Shown in pieces: positions 52,643 to 62,852 of a stretch of DNA of 63,778 nucleotides. The stretch covers positions 584,730 to 648,507 of the forward strand of contig JAHNZQ020000010.1 in the NCBI GenBank assembly GCA_019155205.2, read 5' to 3'. The stretch's first letter is position 1; each line of letters begins with the position of its first letter. The DNA comes from Gracilaria vermiculophylla. Taxonomy: Eukaryota; Rhodophyta; Florideophyceae; Gracilariales; Gracilariaceae. A program made the translations under genes and the position numbers. The notes below the pieces were generated by a model. That model was not told where the DNA came from and searched no databases. It saw only the letters and a program-made list of their open reading frames with translations.

Positions 52643-53922
52643 CCGTGCGTTTCAAAAACATATTACCCCTCAAAAGTGCGCCAAAACTGTACTGTAGGCT
52701 AGATTTTGCGCACAGTCTATGTAGAATCGTTTCAAAAAGATATGTACACCGTCTTCTTTCCAGTAAAAATGGCTCGAGGCCCGCCACTTTCCAAGCAAGA
52801 ACAGCTTCAAATCGTTAAGTTGAACACCGAGAAACAATCTAACAGTGCTATCGCCAAAACAGTAAAGCGTTCTAGCGTCACAATTGCTACTTTTCTCAAA
52901 ACCCCGACTCTATATGGCTTAAAACGATCTCTGGGACGCCCGAAGAAGCTCAGCCCAGCAGACAAAAGAGGAATTAAAAGAGAGTTGTGTAAAGGAAAAG
53001 TATCGTGCAAAAAAATTGGAATTAATCTCAATCTCAACGTTTCTAAATCAACTATATGGAGGCAAATAAACAACACAAATTTATTTAAATATAAAAAAAT
53101 GAAAAAAACTTTCTTTCTCCAAGACCATCACAAGCAGAAGAGGGTTGAATGGTCTGCTGGAAAAGCCCACTGGAAAAAAGAATGGGAAAATGTTATTTTT
53201 ACTGCTCAAAAAAAGTTCAATTTGGACGGACCAGATTGCTACAAATTTTATTGGCACGATCTTCGTAAGGAGAGTCATGACTTTTATACCAGGCACTCTG
53301 GTGGAGGCTCTATAATGGTCTGGGCGGGCATTTCTAAAAAATTTCCAACGGAAATTGCATTTATTGAAACGAACATGAATGCAGAAAAATATCAAGAAGT
53401 TCTATACAACTATTTGCTACGTTTTGGTTTATGTTTCCATGAAGAAAATTTCATTTTTCAACAGGATAATGCTCCCGTACACACTGCATCTTTAATAAAG
53501 AATTGGCTACAGGAGTCTGACGTATCTGTTTTAGAATGGCCACCGCGCTCAACAGATTTGAACCCAATCGAAAACGTTTGGGAACTGCTGGCGAGGATGG
53601 TTTATGCGCATGGAAGGCAATTTCAGACAGTTTTTGAACTCAAAAACTGTATTAAAAATTGCTGGAAATCTATAACAGTTTCAACTGTAGAACATTTCAT
53701 CAATTCGATGCCAAAACGTTGCATTAGGGTTATACAGCAAAAAGGATGCAAAATAAACTATTGATCGTCGCGCAGTAAAGATTTGTTATTGATGATCATA
53801 TGTTTTTGAAACGTTTTTTTGATTTTTACTTTTTTCTGAAACCTATTTTTGTAGGCGTACAGTATACATTTGTTCAGTTTTTTGAGATTTCACAGCATGT
53901 CGTATGTTTTTGAAACAGTCTG
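52643..53922 (+). mobile_element. Tc1/mariner-type transposon with IR/DR ends
   Basis: A 1280-bp element flanked by TA on both sides (52641-52642 and 53923-53924). The outer ends share GTTTCAAAAACATA in inverted orientation (left about 52649-52662; right, inverted, about 53903-53916). A second internal copy of the motif lies at 52725-52744 on the left and, inverted, at 53797-53815 on the right. Two direct repeats per terminus is the IR/DR arrangement known from Tc1-like elements such as Sleeping Beauty. Confidence 0.88.
52769..53764 (+). CDS. Tc1-like transposase, open frame but first catalytic Asp replaced
   Basis: A 331-residue open frame, uninterrupted, with ATG at 52769 in an AAAATGGCT context. 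The N-terminal ~115 residues have two helix-turn-helix-like units and a basic hinge with the GRPKK motif (GRPKKLSPADKRG). The catalytic domain has the HSGGGSIMVWAGIS block, QQDNAPVHTA (second Asp) and STDLNPIENVWELL (Glu), with the usual D34E-like spacing. The first Asp, normally in F-S-D-E-x-x-F-N, is missing: the sequence is FTAQKKFN, so Asp-Glu became Ala-Gln by two single-base changes. Therefore the protein should bind DNA but not cut. Apart from this, length and end (CIRVIQQKGCKINY) are those of a complete transposase. Confidence 0.92.
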   Translation: MARGPPLSKQEQLQIVKLNTEKQSNSAIAKTVKRSSVTIATFLKTPTLYGLKRSLGRPKKLSPADKRGIKRELCKGKVSCKKIGINLNLNVSKSTIWRQINNTNLFKYKKMKKTFFLQDHHKQKRVEWSAGKAHWKKEWENVIFTAQKKFNLDGPDCYKFYWHDLRKESHDFYTRHSGGGSIMVWAGISKKFPTEIAFIETNMNAEKYQEVLYNYLLRFGLCFHEENFIFQQDNAPVHTASLIKNWLQESDVSVLEWPPRSTDLNPIENVWELLARMVYAHGRQFQTVFELKNCIKNCWKSITVSTVEHFINSMPKRCIRVIQQKGCKINY

Positions 53923-55119
53923 TAACTTATGCTCATGCAGTGCACTTGATGAGCGTTTCCGATTTCCGGATTCGCAAACTCATGAAAGGACCCTGAAGGG
54001 CTTTTAGAGTATGTGATTTTGTACTTTCTCGAAATCGGGTGGTGTTGACGCCGATCTTGTAATTGCAGGTTGGCAAGCAGGCGTAGCGCTTTTGGTATTG
54101 TTTGCGCTGAGATGTTCTACAAATGTTTCTCACAAAGAGAGCAGGAAGTGCAATTCTCATTTAATGTCGATGTTCATGGAAATTGCCAGAGCCCTAAGCT
54201 AGGAGCAGTTAGAACTAGAACACTGAGAGGCCGACAAGGCAGTAAAAAGAGGGGGGATGGTTTCGCTGTTTTGAATGAAGAAAGGGAAAGGAAAGCGTCG
54301 GAGTTTTCGCTCCGAGCTCAAAACAGACAAGGTAGTGGGAATGCAAGTGTTGCTCCCGTGTGTAAAACTGCGCAGCAAAGAAGGCGGCGGTAAGGAGCGT
54401 GTTGAGGAAGCCGGAGGCGGTGCTTTCGCGATCACGGTGCTCGCGTCCTTCCGCGCGGCTGCAGCATGCGGGCGCGGTGTGCTCGGCGCGCGCTGCGCGT
54501 TCCGGCGCCAAGGAAAATAGTTTCTGCGAGCTCGGAAATGCCATTTTGCAGCATGTTTGAAGAAGATGATGATGATAATGAGCCTGACGCTTCCAGCTGG
54601 TTCTCAGAGCTGTGTTTGGGCGCAGAACAAAGACAAAACGCCGCTTCCACCAGTGAGGACTTTGTGGAACACCACAACAAGCACCATTTGGTTGCATCCC
54701 CTTCAAGACAACATTTTGAGTTTCACTGGCGCAGGCGAGTAAAATCTTGTCAGTAGCAAGATGCCATTGTGACTCACAAATGAAAAGGTGTTTGCAGGTG
54801 CACCGTTTCTATCCGTTTGGAGCGCAGAGGCGTCGCTTTCGTGAGCTTACAGACACCGCGTGGCGTGGCCGGCACGCGCCACCGATGGCCCGCAACGGAA
54901 CGCCGCGTTGTCGCCGCGTACCTGATCTACGCACCGCGCCTTACAGCTTACAACCACGCGCCACTCCTCACCCTGGCTCGTGATGCATTCTCTTGCCCAA
55001 CCGTATTCGCTCTTCCTCCCGCTTTGACGCCGACCGCAGGCCTTCCGCCACCCGTTTCCGTTCCTTTCTCTAAATCACTCCCCGTCTTCTGGTTTCGCTG
55101 TTCCCTTCCAAACCATCCC
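53923..55119. other. 5' region of the phospholipase C gene, with a small possible ORF
   Basis: No firm gene. An ATG-started 72-codon frame (54538-54756) encodes an acidic peptide (CSMFEEDDDDNEPDASSW) of unknown meaning. It could be an upstream reading frame, or an exon if the PLC transcript begins far upstream. The last 250 bp before 55120 are C/T-rich, as expected of a leader. Confidence 0.4.
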
Positions 55120-57387
55120 ATGGCAGACGTCAGCGACCAAGTGGCTGCGCTCCCGTCCGATGTTGAGAAGCTCACCGGTTCCCGTCATTGGCTTCGCCGC
55201 ATGGCCAAGAAGCCTCGCTGGAAACGCAAGCTGCTCACTTTAACTGCGGAAGCTATCTTGCTCTATCGCGACCCTAATGGTCACCATCCCAAGTCCTTCG
55301 TTGTGCTGCCTGCCTCTGCCAAACTCGCTACCACTCAGGAACACATCGAAAACCATCGCCCCAACATCTTCATGCTCACGGCCATTCCCGAGTCTCAGGT
55401 TTCCACCAACACCCCTGACCGTCACATCTTCTACTTCGCAATTCCAAATGCTCAACATGCTGCCGACTGGATCTCGACCGCAAACCACGTTGCTGCCCAG
55501 CGCGTGGCTTCCACACATGCACCCCTCACACCCATCAACGCTCCTCTACTCGCTGCTTGGGGACATGTTCCGCGCCTGCCGCTCTCTCAGGTGCCATATG
55601 TCGCCAAAGCTCTCTCTCTGAAGATCTCTGTCGATGATTTCCAAAACGCGGCTCGTCGCGCTGGAACCCCGGTCGTTGGTCAAGTAGTATCTTTCGATGT
55701 TTTTGCTAACGTCATGGCTCATTTTGCTAATACTGAAGTGATGTCCTCCATCTTCAACACCGTTTCAACGGATGGTAATCCTGTGGGACCTGATGCCCTG
55801 GCTTCACTTTTGCAATGCACACCACCTCAGGCCCGCGAGCTTCTCCAACAACATGCCGTCGAGAATTGTTCTTCTCAATTGCTAGTTGCCATGCTACACC
55901 ATCCGATCAACTCCATCATTGACCCACTGTTGGCCGCAGAAAAGCATGATATGACTCGTCCGCTAAACGAGTATCTCGTATCATCCTCGCACAACACGTA
56001 TCTACAATCTGACCAGCTTAGAGGCGACAGTACTGCCCAAATGTACAGAGTGGTGCTACAAAGAGGCTGCAGATGCGTGGAAATAGACATGTGGGGCCGC
56101 GACGACGACAATCCTATCGTCACCCATGGTCGTACTATGACTTCTGCGGTACCCCTTGAAGAAGTGCTCAGCATCATTCGAGAACATGCCTTCTCACACG
56201 GTACAGACTATCCTCTAATTCTTAGCTTGGAGAATCACCTCACTCATCGCCAGCAAATCAAGGCTGCGACGCTTATATGTGAGATCTTGGGCGACTACCT
56301 CTACCGTCCAGACTGTCCCGGTATGCACGTAGACGTACTTCCAAGTCCCGAAAGACTCAGAAGAAGGGTACTCTTGAAGGCAAAGACGGGCCACTCCATA
56401 TACGTTCAGTCGAAGCCATCGGAGGTTTCGAATATGGAGGACGATGACTCAGATGAACCCGAAGAATCTCCGAGAGCAGTGAAATCAAGGGATGAGGAAC
56501 ATTCTTCATCATCATCAGGATCCGAGAAAGCTTCCAAGACGAAGCCTCTAAGCAAGATAGCAGAGGAGATTGCAGAGCTGGTGTATCTTGCGGGTGGTAA
56601 TCGCAAGATGTTAATGGAAATGTGGGGCAACGGTGTTTCTGGCAAAGAAAAATTCATTGCATCCTCTTGTGTGTCCATCAACGAGAAAAAGATTGCTGAA
56701 GTGTGGGTGAATGGAACTCAAAGCATCCGGGCGCTTCGCGACTACAATTCTCATGGTCTCACAAGAGTCTACCCGAAAGGTACACGAGTGGACTCATCAA
56801 ACTACACACCCACCTTAGCCCACCACATGGGATGCCAGCTCGTAGCTCTCAACTGGCAGAAACATGACAATGGGATGGCCATCAATGAAGCACGGTTTCT
56901 GGCCAACAATGGATGCGGGTATGTGCTTTCTGAAAGTGTTCGCCAACCACCCGACGCACCGCCACAAATTCTACACCTGCAAGTCCTCTCAGCGTTCATG
57001 CTTCCGAAACCAAAATCGTCCAGTACCCGTGACCTGATAGATCCCTATTGTGTAATCAAACTCTACGATGAAGACTTTACAGATGACGATGATTACTGTG
57101 CGGCCAAGTATAGTTCGCAACCAATTCGCTCAAACGGGTTCTCTCCAATATGGAAGGAAACCGCACTGTTAGAAGTCAAGAATCGTGCGCTTGCTGTTAT
57201 TGTTCTCAAAGTTTACGATCATGACCGTACCTCTGATGACGATTTGGTAGGATACTGTGCAGTGCCAACGTCGCTTTTGCGAGAAGGGTATAGATGCTTT
57301 CCATTAACTTCAAAGGAAGGCGAACCAATAACACTGCCGAATACTAGTCTATGCCCCTCTGTGCTCTGCAATGTGAAATGGACTTGA
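55120..57387 (+). CDS. Phosphoinositide-specific phospholipase C (delta-like)
   Basis: A 755-residue enzyme hydrolysing PIP2 to IP3 and diacylglycerol at the plasma membrane. The domain order is PH-like (residues about 15-130), a short EF-hand-like helical part (about 140-285), the catalytic X box (about 285-435), an acidic Ser/Glu linker, the Y box (about 510-620) and a C2 domain (about 625-750). In X: LVSSSHNTYLQSDQL (first catalytic His), VEIDMW, PIVTHGRTMTS (second catalytic His) and SLENH. In Y: YNSHGLTRVYPKGTRVDSSNY and GCQLVALNWQ. In C2: acidic Ca-binding loops (DPYCVIKLYDED and VYDHDRTSDDDLVGY). This is the complete delta/eta-type layout. The open frame extends upstream to 54817, but MADVSDQ at 55120 starts the conserved part and is preceded by a pyrimidine-rich leader. 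Converges with APP, 156 bp between stops. Confidence 0.95.
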   Translation: MADVSDQVAALPSDVEKLTGSRHWLRRMAKKPRWKRKLLTLTAEAILLYRDPNGHHPKSFVVLPASAKLATTQEHIENHRPNIFMLTAIPESQVSTNTPDRHIFYFAIPNAQHAADWISTANHVAAQRVASTHAPLTPINAPLLAAWGHVPRLPLSQVPYVAKALSLKISVDDFQNAARRAGTPVVGQVVSFDVFANVMAHFANTEVMSSIFNTVSTDGNPVGPDALASLLQCTPPQARELLQQHAVENCSSQLLVAMLHHPINSIIDPLLAAEKHDMTRPLNEYLVSSSHNTYLQSDQLRGDSTAQMYRVVLQRGCRCVEIDMWGRDDDNPIVTHGRTMTSAVPLEEVLSIIREHAFSHGTDYPLILSLENHLTHRQQIKAATLICEILGDYLYRPDCPGMHVDVLPSPERLRRRVLLKAKTGHSIYVQSKPSEVSNMEDDDSDEPEESPRAVKSRDEEHSSSSSGSEKASKTKPLSKIAEEIAELVYLAGGNRKMLMEMWGNGVSGKEKFIASSCVSINEKKIAEVWVNGTQSIRALRDYNSHGLTRVYPKGTRVDSSNYTPTLAHHMGCQLVALNWQKHDNGMAINEARFLANNGCGYVLSESVRQPPDAPPQILHLQVLSAFMLPKPKSSSTRDLIDPYCVIKLYDEDFTDDDDYCAAKYSSQPIRSNGFSPIWKETALLEVKNRALAVIVLKVYDHDRTSDDDLVGYCAVPTSLLREGYRCFPLTSKEGEPITLPNTSLCPSVLCNVKWT

Positions 57388-57543
57388 TTTTCACACTCTT
57401 TAGTCACGCCTACCTTCACCCAAGCAATTTTCTTTGAGGACAGAGTACAGCTGATTACAGGATGCTTTTCACTCCCGTTGCGATATCTTCCCTCGTTACG
57501 TGTTTATCTACCAAAAGAGCTTATTAGGAACGGTTTGATACGC

Positions 57544-59628
57544 TTAAGTAGACACTGAAGCCGTCTTGGTTTTTTTCAGATATGCTTCGGTTGTGCTTGC
57601 TTTTTGGATGGGACGTGTCTTTTCCCAAAGCCAGTTTCTATACTGCCCTTCTTCCATTCTTGGGGACAGCTTTTCCCACACACTTCGATGGTAATCGTTA
57701 ATCCAATCAACCTCAGCTGCCGATAATATGTCTGTTTTGATCATGGATGTGTCAATTGGTACATAGGTCAGCTTTTCGAAACCGAGAAAACTGCTCCCTT
57801 CAAATTGGTGATCAGTTTGGCGTTTCACAACATATAGAAGATTCTCAATCCGAATGCCAAAATTCTCATCTTCATAATACCCTGGTTCGTTGCTCACAAT
57901 CATACCTTCTTTCAGCTTTGCTACATTCGAGCCTGGGCGTGGAGAAATGCTGTGAGGGCCTTCATGAACATTTAAACATGCTCCGACTCCGTGACCAGTG
58001 CCGTGTCTGTAGTCTAAGCCAACTTTCCATAGCGAGAGCCGCGCCAACGAATCCAACATAAGTCCTGTTGTGTAGTCTGGAAAAACCACTGTGTCGATTC
58101 GAATGTGTCCCTGTAAAACTCGAGTGAAGCATTCTTTTTGGTGATCTGTCGCATTTCCGCCGAGATGAATTGTGCGAGTCACGTCGGTGGTTCCATCCAC
58201 GTACTGTCCTCCAGAGTCCAACAAAAACACTTCTTTGTTATTGACTTCCGCGGGGCGACCTTCACTCGGATTGTAGTGAATTATGGCACCATGCGCTCCA
58301 AAGCCAGCAATAGTTGGAAATGATTCTTCAATGAAACCATCCTGTTTTGCTCTAAATGTCCTCAGTTTCTCTGCAGCATCGACTTCGGAAATAGAACTAT
58401 CGCCTCTGCTGACAGATTCTTCAAGCCAACATAGGAAAGACGAAAGCGCAACACCATCGCGGATATGAGCTTCTTGCATTCCTTTTAATTCTGCGTCATT
58501 CTTGCATGCTTTCGCGAATTTCACAGGTGTTTCCTCACAGACTGAGAAGTTTCCTAGCGCTTCTCTCAATGCAATAGAGGTGGAGCTCGGATCCAGCCAG
58601 ACCTTTTCTTGTCGTGTGGCAATGTCATACATATCCGGTAGCACTTTTTCGTAGGGTAGGATTTCTACTTCACTAGAGCCTAGGAAGTCAGCTACCTCTT
58701 GGGAAAGCTTTGAAGAGCTAACGTATATCTTGGCCTTCTCCATGCTCACAAGTGCATACGCTAAAACGACCGGATTGTGTGGAATATCGCTGCCTCTAAT
58801 GTTGTACAACCAGCAAACCTCGTCAAGCATCGACAGGATCATGTGTGAGCAACTTTTCTTGGCCATTTTCTCCCGTAAAACATCAAGTTTTGCCTTGACT
58901 GACTGTCCAGCATATCGAATATCGTGTATACGCACTTCACCGTTTGGAAGAGAGGGCCTGTCGGATCCCCACACCGTCTCCACAGGATTGCATTCCAAGA
59001 AGATAAAACTTGCACCGCCGTTTTCAGGAGAGGCCTTTCGAAGCTTTTCGAGGAATTGAGAAGAATGCAAAAAAGGGTCAATTCCGACGCGAATCCCCTT
59101 CGGTAAGCTCTCGGCGATGAATTCCGGTATGGTTGGAGTGTCCGGCAAGCCAGCCTTCATAAGTTTCCAGTTAGAATCCAACTGCTTCTCTGCCTGCAAG
59201 AAGTATCTACCATCTGTCCATAAGTATGCTCCTTCAAGCGTCACCACCGCTGTCCCAGCTGACCCAGTGAAACCGGAAATGAAGTTGCGATAGGCAAAGC
59301 AAGACGGGGCGTATTCACTGAAGTGTGGGTCGACTGTTGGAATTACCATTGCTTCAACGTTCTGTTTCTTGAGTTCTTCTCTCAGCGCAGCTAAGCGCGG
59401 CAGTGTAGATGATGGTGAGCTTTGGGAGGAAGTTGCACGAATTAACACTCGAGAAGTGTAATATGGAGTGGCTGAAACCCTTCCGGTCCTATGTTTTGAA
59501 ACCTTGGATACGTACGAAGAGCCAACTATGGTTGACAGCTTGGTTGCTCGAAAAGAAGAAACCCCCGTGAAGGCGAGACTGCTTCGTGAAAGACTCGATC
59601 TTGTGCAAGACATGATCGAGAACCTCAT
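57544..59628 (-). CDS. Xaa-Pro aminopeptidase P (M24B), organelle-targeted
   Basis: A 694-residue metallopeptidase removing an N-terminal residue before proline. Residues 1 to about 75 are rich in Ser, Arg and Thr and almost without acidic residues, a transit peptide by composition (mitochondrion or plastid). Then come two creatinase-type N-terminal domains (PTVDPHFSEYAP, FISGFTGSAGTAVV, LWTDGRYFLQAE) and the pita-bread M24 domain. Dimetal ligands visible: the two Asp of LLDSGGQYVDGTTDVTRT, His in GTGHGVGACLNVHEG, Glu in VSNEPGYYEDENFG and Glu in IRIENLLYVV. The three-domain length matches eukaryotic APP1 plus a leader. It starts at the only suitable ATG (59628). The next gene upstream on the same strand is another M24 peptidase (MetAP). 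Confidence 0.95.
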   Translation of the reverse strand: MRFSIMSCTRSSLSRSSLAFTGVSSFRATKLSTIVGSSYVSKVSKHRTGRVSATPYYTSRVLIRATSSQSSPSSTLPRLAALREELKKQNVEAMVIPTVDPHFSEYAPSCFAYRNFISGFTGSAGTAVVTLEGAYLWTDGRYFLQAEKQLDSNWKLMKAGLPDTPTIPEFIAESLPKGIRVGIDPFLHSSQFLEKLRKASPENGGASFIFLECNPVETVWGSDRPSLPNGEVRIHDIRYAGQSVKAKLDVLREKMAKKSCSHMILSMLDEVCWLYNIRGSDIPHNPVVLAYALVSMEKAKIYVSSSKLSQEVADFLGSSEVEILPYEKVLPDMYDIATRQEKVWLDPSSTSIALREALGNFSVCEETPVKFAKACKNDAELKGMQEAHIRDGVALSSFLCWLEESVSRGDSSISEVDAAEKLRTFRAKQDGFIEESFPTIAGFGAHGAIIHYNPSEGRPAEVNNKEVFLLDSGGQYVDGTTDVTRTIHLGGNATDHQKECFTRVLQGHIRIDTVVFPDYTTGLMLDSLARLSLWKVGLDYRHGTGHGVGACLNVHEGPHSISPRPGSNVAKLKEGMIVSNEPGYYEDENFGIRIENLLYVVKRQTDHQFEGSSFLGFEKLTYVPIDTSMIKTDILSAAEVDWINDYHRSVWEKLSPRMEEGQYRNWLWEKTRPIQKASTTEAYLKKTKTASVST

Positions 59629-61333
59629 TACGGCCGAATACCACTGGGTGCTCCCTAGTAGTTACCTCTTTCGCCTGAGGTCTACAAGCTGCTTCCGTTC
59701 GGGGCACAACCAAATTAACAATCGAGCTCAAGCGTGGGACATAGTAAACTGCATCACGGAAGAAGGGAGATCACATGCAACTACTCCTCATCGTAAAACG
59801 TCAGGTAGGATAATTTACTTGCATATTTATTTGAGGGTCATAAATTAAGGTGGAGTACTTGCTGGGTAATAATTCGCGCTCGTCAAGTCTGTTTTATGAT
59901 GAGTGAGAGCACATTGGTCGCATGTAAAGTAGCCACGAAGCCGTGCATCTCAGTGAAATTATGCATATGACGTACGTGGAGGTGTATACTTGCCTGTGTC
60001 CAATGATGCGTTAGTGACTTTGATTATGAGGATTATCCGTCTCTGCAGATTACCCAGCACTCGCGACTCATGGTTTTGTTTTCTTGTAAAGGAAACGAGA
60101 TTATCATATACAGACGCAGATTGCAACCAATTCTCAGAAGTACAACCCTGCATAAATCAGCATGAAACAACGCTTGCTCTTCGGCATCCAAAGACATTAT
60201 CGAGTATTATCAATGGTGATGTACGACTGTTTGTTAAATAACCGTTGTTTTTGGCACGACCCGAAGGAGCAGAGCTTGTCACTTTCCTTGTAGCTTTTTT
60301 TCGGCACATTCTAGAGGAAAGTCTGCTAGGCATCATTCTTCCATGAGTGCACAACGCTATGATTATGTCACGGTCACCAAACTAGAGAGGCACCATAAAC
60401 TCGCAACTTCCGTTACTGCATTAAAAATGCTATGGGAGGTTTATCGAACTTTTTCCTTGTGACCATTGCATACGTGTGTCGCTTCGCGAGAAATGGAATG
60501 CTCGTAATGAAGAAAAGCCAGTTTCCTTGGAACCACTTTATAAGTGTTGGCCACCACCGAATGTGTTGGAAGGATTTCGACACCGGCGTTGATGAATAAT
60601 TTAAATGAAATATTAGGAGCGATGTTTTACTGCGCCCCGAGCTGTTTCATCTATCCGATCTGGATATTGTGTCAGTGAGCGGAGCAGACAGGATTTGGGT
60701 TGCTCAATGCTGCTAAAAAGGCTCGAGGTGTTCCACAAGATTTCAGTAGATTTTGCTCATCCGCGAAAATGAACCATGGATTTCGAGTTGAATATCAATT
60801 CACTTCACGCTCGGCGGATCTCAGATCCCTTTTTTGGGGACACAATGACTAAAAAGAAAACGAAAGAGAACAACTGGAAAAGCTTTCACGATCAAGTCTT
60901 CTGCTGCACATTGCCTAAAAATAAGGTGAAGCACGGTCTTCTTTAAATCTCCCACGAACATTGTAGATCAAGTAAAACACTTTGATCTTGTCATCAGATG
61001 ATGATTGAGGCTAGGTTAAATGTTCAACACGTTTAGCATACATATTGCCTGTTCTAAGCAAGAGCTTTTTGGCGACCAGCGAGAGGACCGTTATGAAGCC
61101 CTCTGCGAAGATATCGAAACGCCATGACTCGTTCTGATCGTAAGCAAGACAAATATTCATCTTTGATCCAAGCCCATGGCCAATGAGGAATTTAGGACTC
61201 ACCGTCCGTATCAAACAAGATCCTTGAAGAAAAATTCGAACTTGTCATTCCAGGATATGTATTTGGCAGAGCAATGAAATGGAATCTGTGCAGCGTAAGT
61301 AATGTAAATCTTCGTACAGCTGGAAACTATCTA
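59629..61333. other. Intergenic region, no gene recognised
   Basis: 1.7 kb of AT-rich sequence between APP and MetAP. Short open frames (up to ~80 codons) have no motifs. It should contain the APP promoter and the MetAP 3' region. No RNA gene was seen. Confidence 0.5.
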
Positions 61334-62443
61334 TTACTCCCAGAAGTATTGTGGACTGGATGTCAGCTTTTGAGTCAATCGCTCTACACCTGCTTCAGTG
61401 ACTAGCAAAGTATGTTCAAATAGAGCGCTTCTCTTTCCATCCCTCGTCGTGGCAGTCCAGTTGTCAGGCCATATGATATCCTGGCGAGTTCCTTCATTGA
61501 TGATTGGTTCGATAGTGAACGTAACACCGGGTTTCAGTATGCCCGCTGGCTTATTGGACTTAAAATGTCTCACTATCGGTCTGGTGTGGAAAACGGAATT
61601 CACGCCGTGGCCAAAGAAACCACGAGGAACTGTGAAACCGTGATGCGTTGCATGTTCTTCAATAACTCCTCCGATTGTCTCCACTTGGATACCTGGTTTG
61701 CAAATATCGATGGCTTTTTCCAGACATTCATGCGCAATTCGGACAAGATGTCGTCCACTCTCATCTACATCACCCACAAGGTATGTTTCTGAGCAATCAC
61801 CGTGATATCCATCAAAGTATAGGGTCACATCTATGTTTATGATATCACCGCTCTCCAACCTCGTTGTGTCTGGGATGCCGTGACACATTACTTCGTTTAT
61901 TGATGTGCAACACGATTTTGGAAACATCCGATAGTTTAACGGGGACGGGTACGCTCCACGCTTAATTGTTTCTTCATGCACAACTGCATCTATGTCATCA
62001 GTAGTGACCCCTACTTGAGCCATTTGGCCTGCAATATCAAGAACTTCGCGGGCCATACGACAAGAAACGCGCATCTTCTCGATTTCTTCGTCGGTCAGAG
62101 TGGGAATTTCAGTGAAACCAAGTCGTTTTGCTTTTGGTTTACCATCTACTGCATAGTCAGGGCGAGGGATTTTTCTAGGAACAAGACGGCGTTCAGACAC
62201 TGTCCCCGGACGCAGCTTCCCTGAGAATTTGAAGCCAGCCTTTTCTTCCAACCTTAAGCATGCTGACGCATTCTGAAATTGTATCATTGCACCATATTTC
62301 GAAGCAGAGAGAAACTGGCAAGCGCGTTGGTCCAGAATCTTGTGCCTCTTATTGTCAAATGTGTCCCGTGACGAGGACAACGAGAAAAATGAACTGCTTG
62401 TCAACAGGCGTGAGGTTACAAATGAGGGGCAATAGTTGACCAT
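61334..62443 (-). CDS. Methionine aminopeptidase type I, organellar form
   Basis: A 369-residue protein. The first ~70 residues are a Ser/Arg/Lys-rich leader without acidic clusters (transit-like). Next comes the linker typical of plant/algal organellar MetAP1 (GKLRPGTVSERRLVPRKIP, then PDYA and GKP), then the M24A domain: FPKSCCTSINEVMCHGIPD (substrate His in CHGIPD), NIDVTLYFDGYHGD (two metal Asp), GFFGHGVNSVFHTRP (metal His; GHGIGxxFH is usual, here GHGVNSVFH), FTIEPI (metal Glu) and SALFEHTLLVTEAG (metal Glu). All five metal ligands are in place. It removes the initiator Met from organelle-made or imported proteins. The zinc-finger N-domain of cytosolic MetAP1 is absent, consistent with an organellar form. 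It starts at the ATG at 62443. Confidence 0.94.
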   Translation of the reverse strand: MVNYCPSFVTSRLLTSSSFFSLSSSRDTFDNKRHKILDQRACQFLSASKYGAMIQFQNASACLRLEEKAGFKFSGKLRPGTVSERRLVPRKIPRPDYAVDGKPKAKRLGFTEIPTLTDEEIEKMRVSCRMAREVLDIAGQMAQVGVTTDDIDAVVHEETIKRGAYPSPLNYRMFPKSCCTSINEVMCHGIPDTTRLESGDIINIDVTLYFDGYHGDCSETYLVGDVDESGRHLVRIAHECLEKAIDICKPGIQVETIGGVIEEHATHHGFTVPRGFFGHGVNSVFHTRPIVRHFKSNKPAGILKPGVTFTIEPIINEGTRQDIIWPDNWTATTRDGKRSALFEHTLLVTEAGVERLTQKLTSSPQYFWE

Positions 62444-62852
62444 AGTCGTGGTTAACTGGTTTCGATGCAGGTAAAAACCGCGCCCGATTCACAGTCAGAG
62501 TTCGCTTCGGAGATTTGAGCCTACAGTGTGCCAAATTGTTATAAGACAGGCACAAAAACTGGTTCTTTTTGGGCTCCAATCACTGCACAAAAATATTCCT
62601 TGCCTCCCTTCTATTCCATGTTCTAAAGTAATAAGGTAGAATCATTGTCTCCCTTTTCTGTGGTCTCAAGCAGGGCAGAAGATGTAAAAACATTTTTTTC
62701 TTGGAGCGAAATTACTATACGACAGTGAAATATTATAATGGCACTTTACTTGATATTTTTCTAAAACAGGTTTTTAGTATCCCATTGCTGATACTTTTTG
62801 CTCTATGACCTTTAGCACCCTGTCAAGAATAGAATGATACAGTTTGCGAATA
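62444..62852. other. MetAP upstream region
   Basis: About 410 bp between the MetAP ATG and a Tc1-like terminus. No gene. Presumed promoter; no TATA box is obvious. Confidence 0.5.

Noticed and set aside
54817..55119. N-terminal extension of phospholipase C
   Set aside because: The upstream frame is Pro/Thr-rich and pyrimidine-rich like a leader; the conserved part begins just after the ATG at 55120. It cannot be excluded without transcripts.
59468..59848. Plus-strand 126-codon frame over the APP start
   Set aside because: It is largely the antisense of the APP transit peptide and has no motif.
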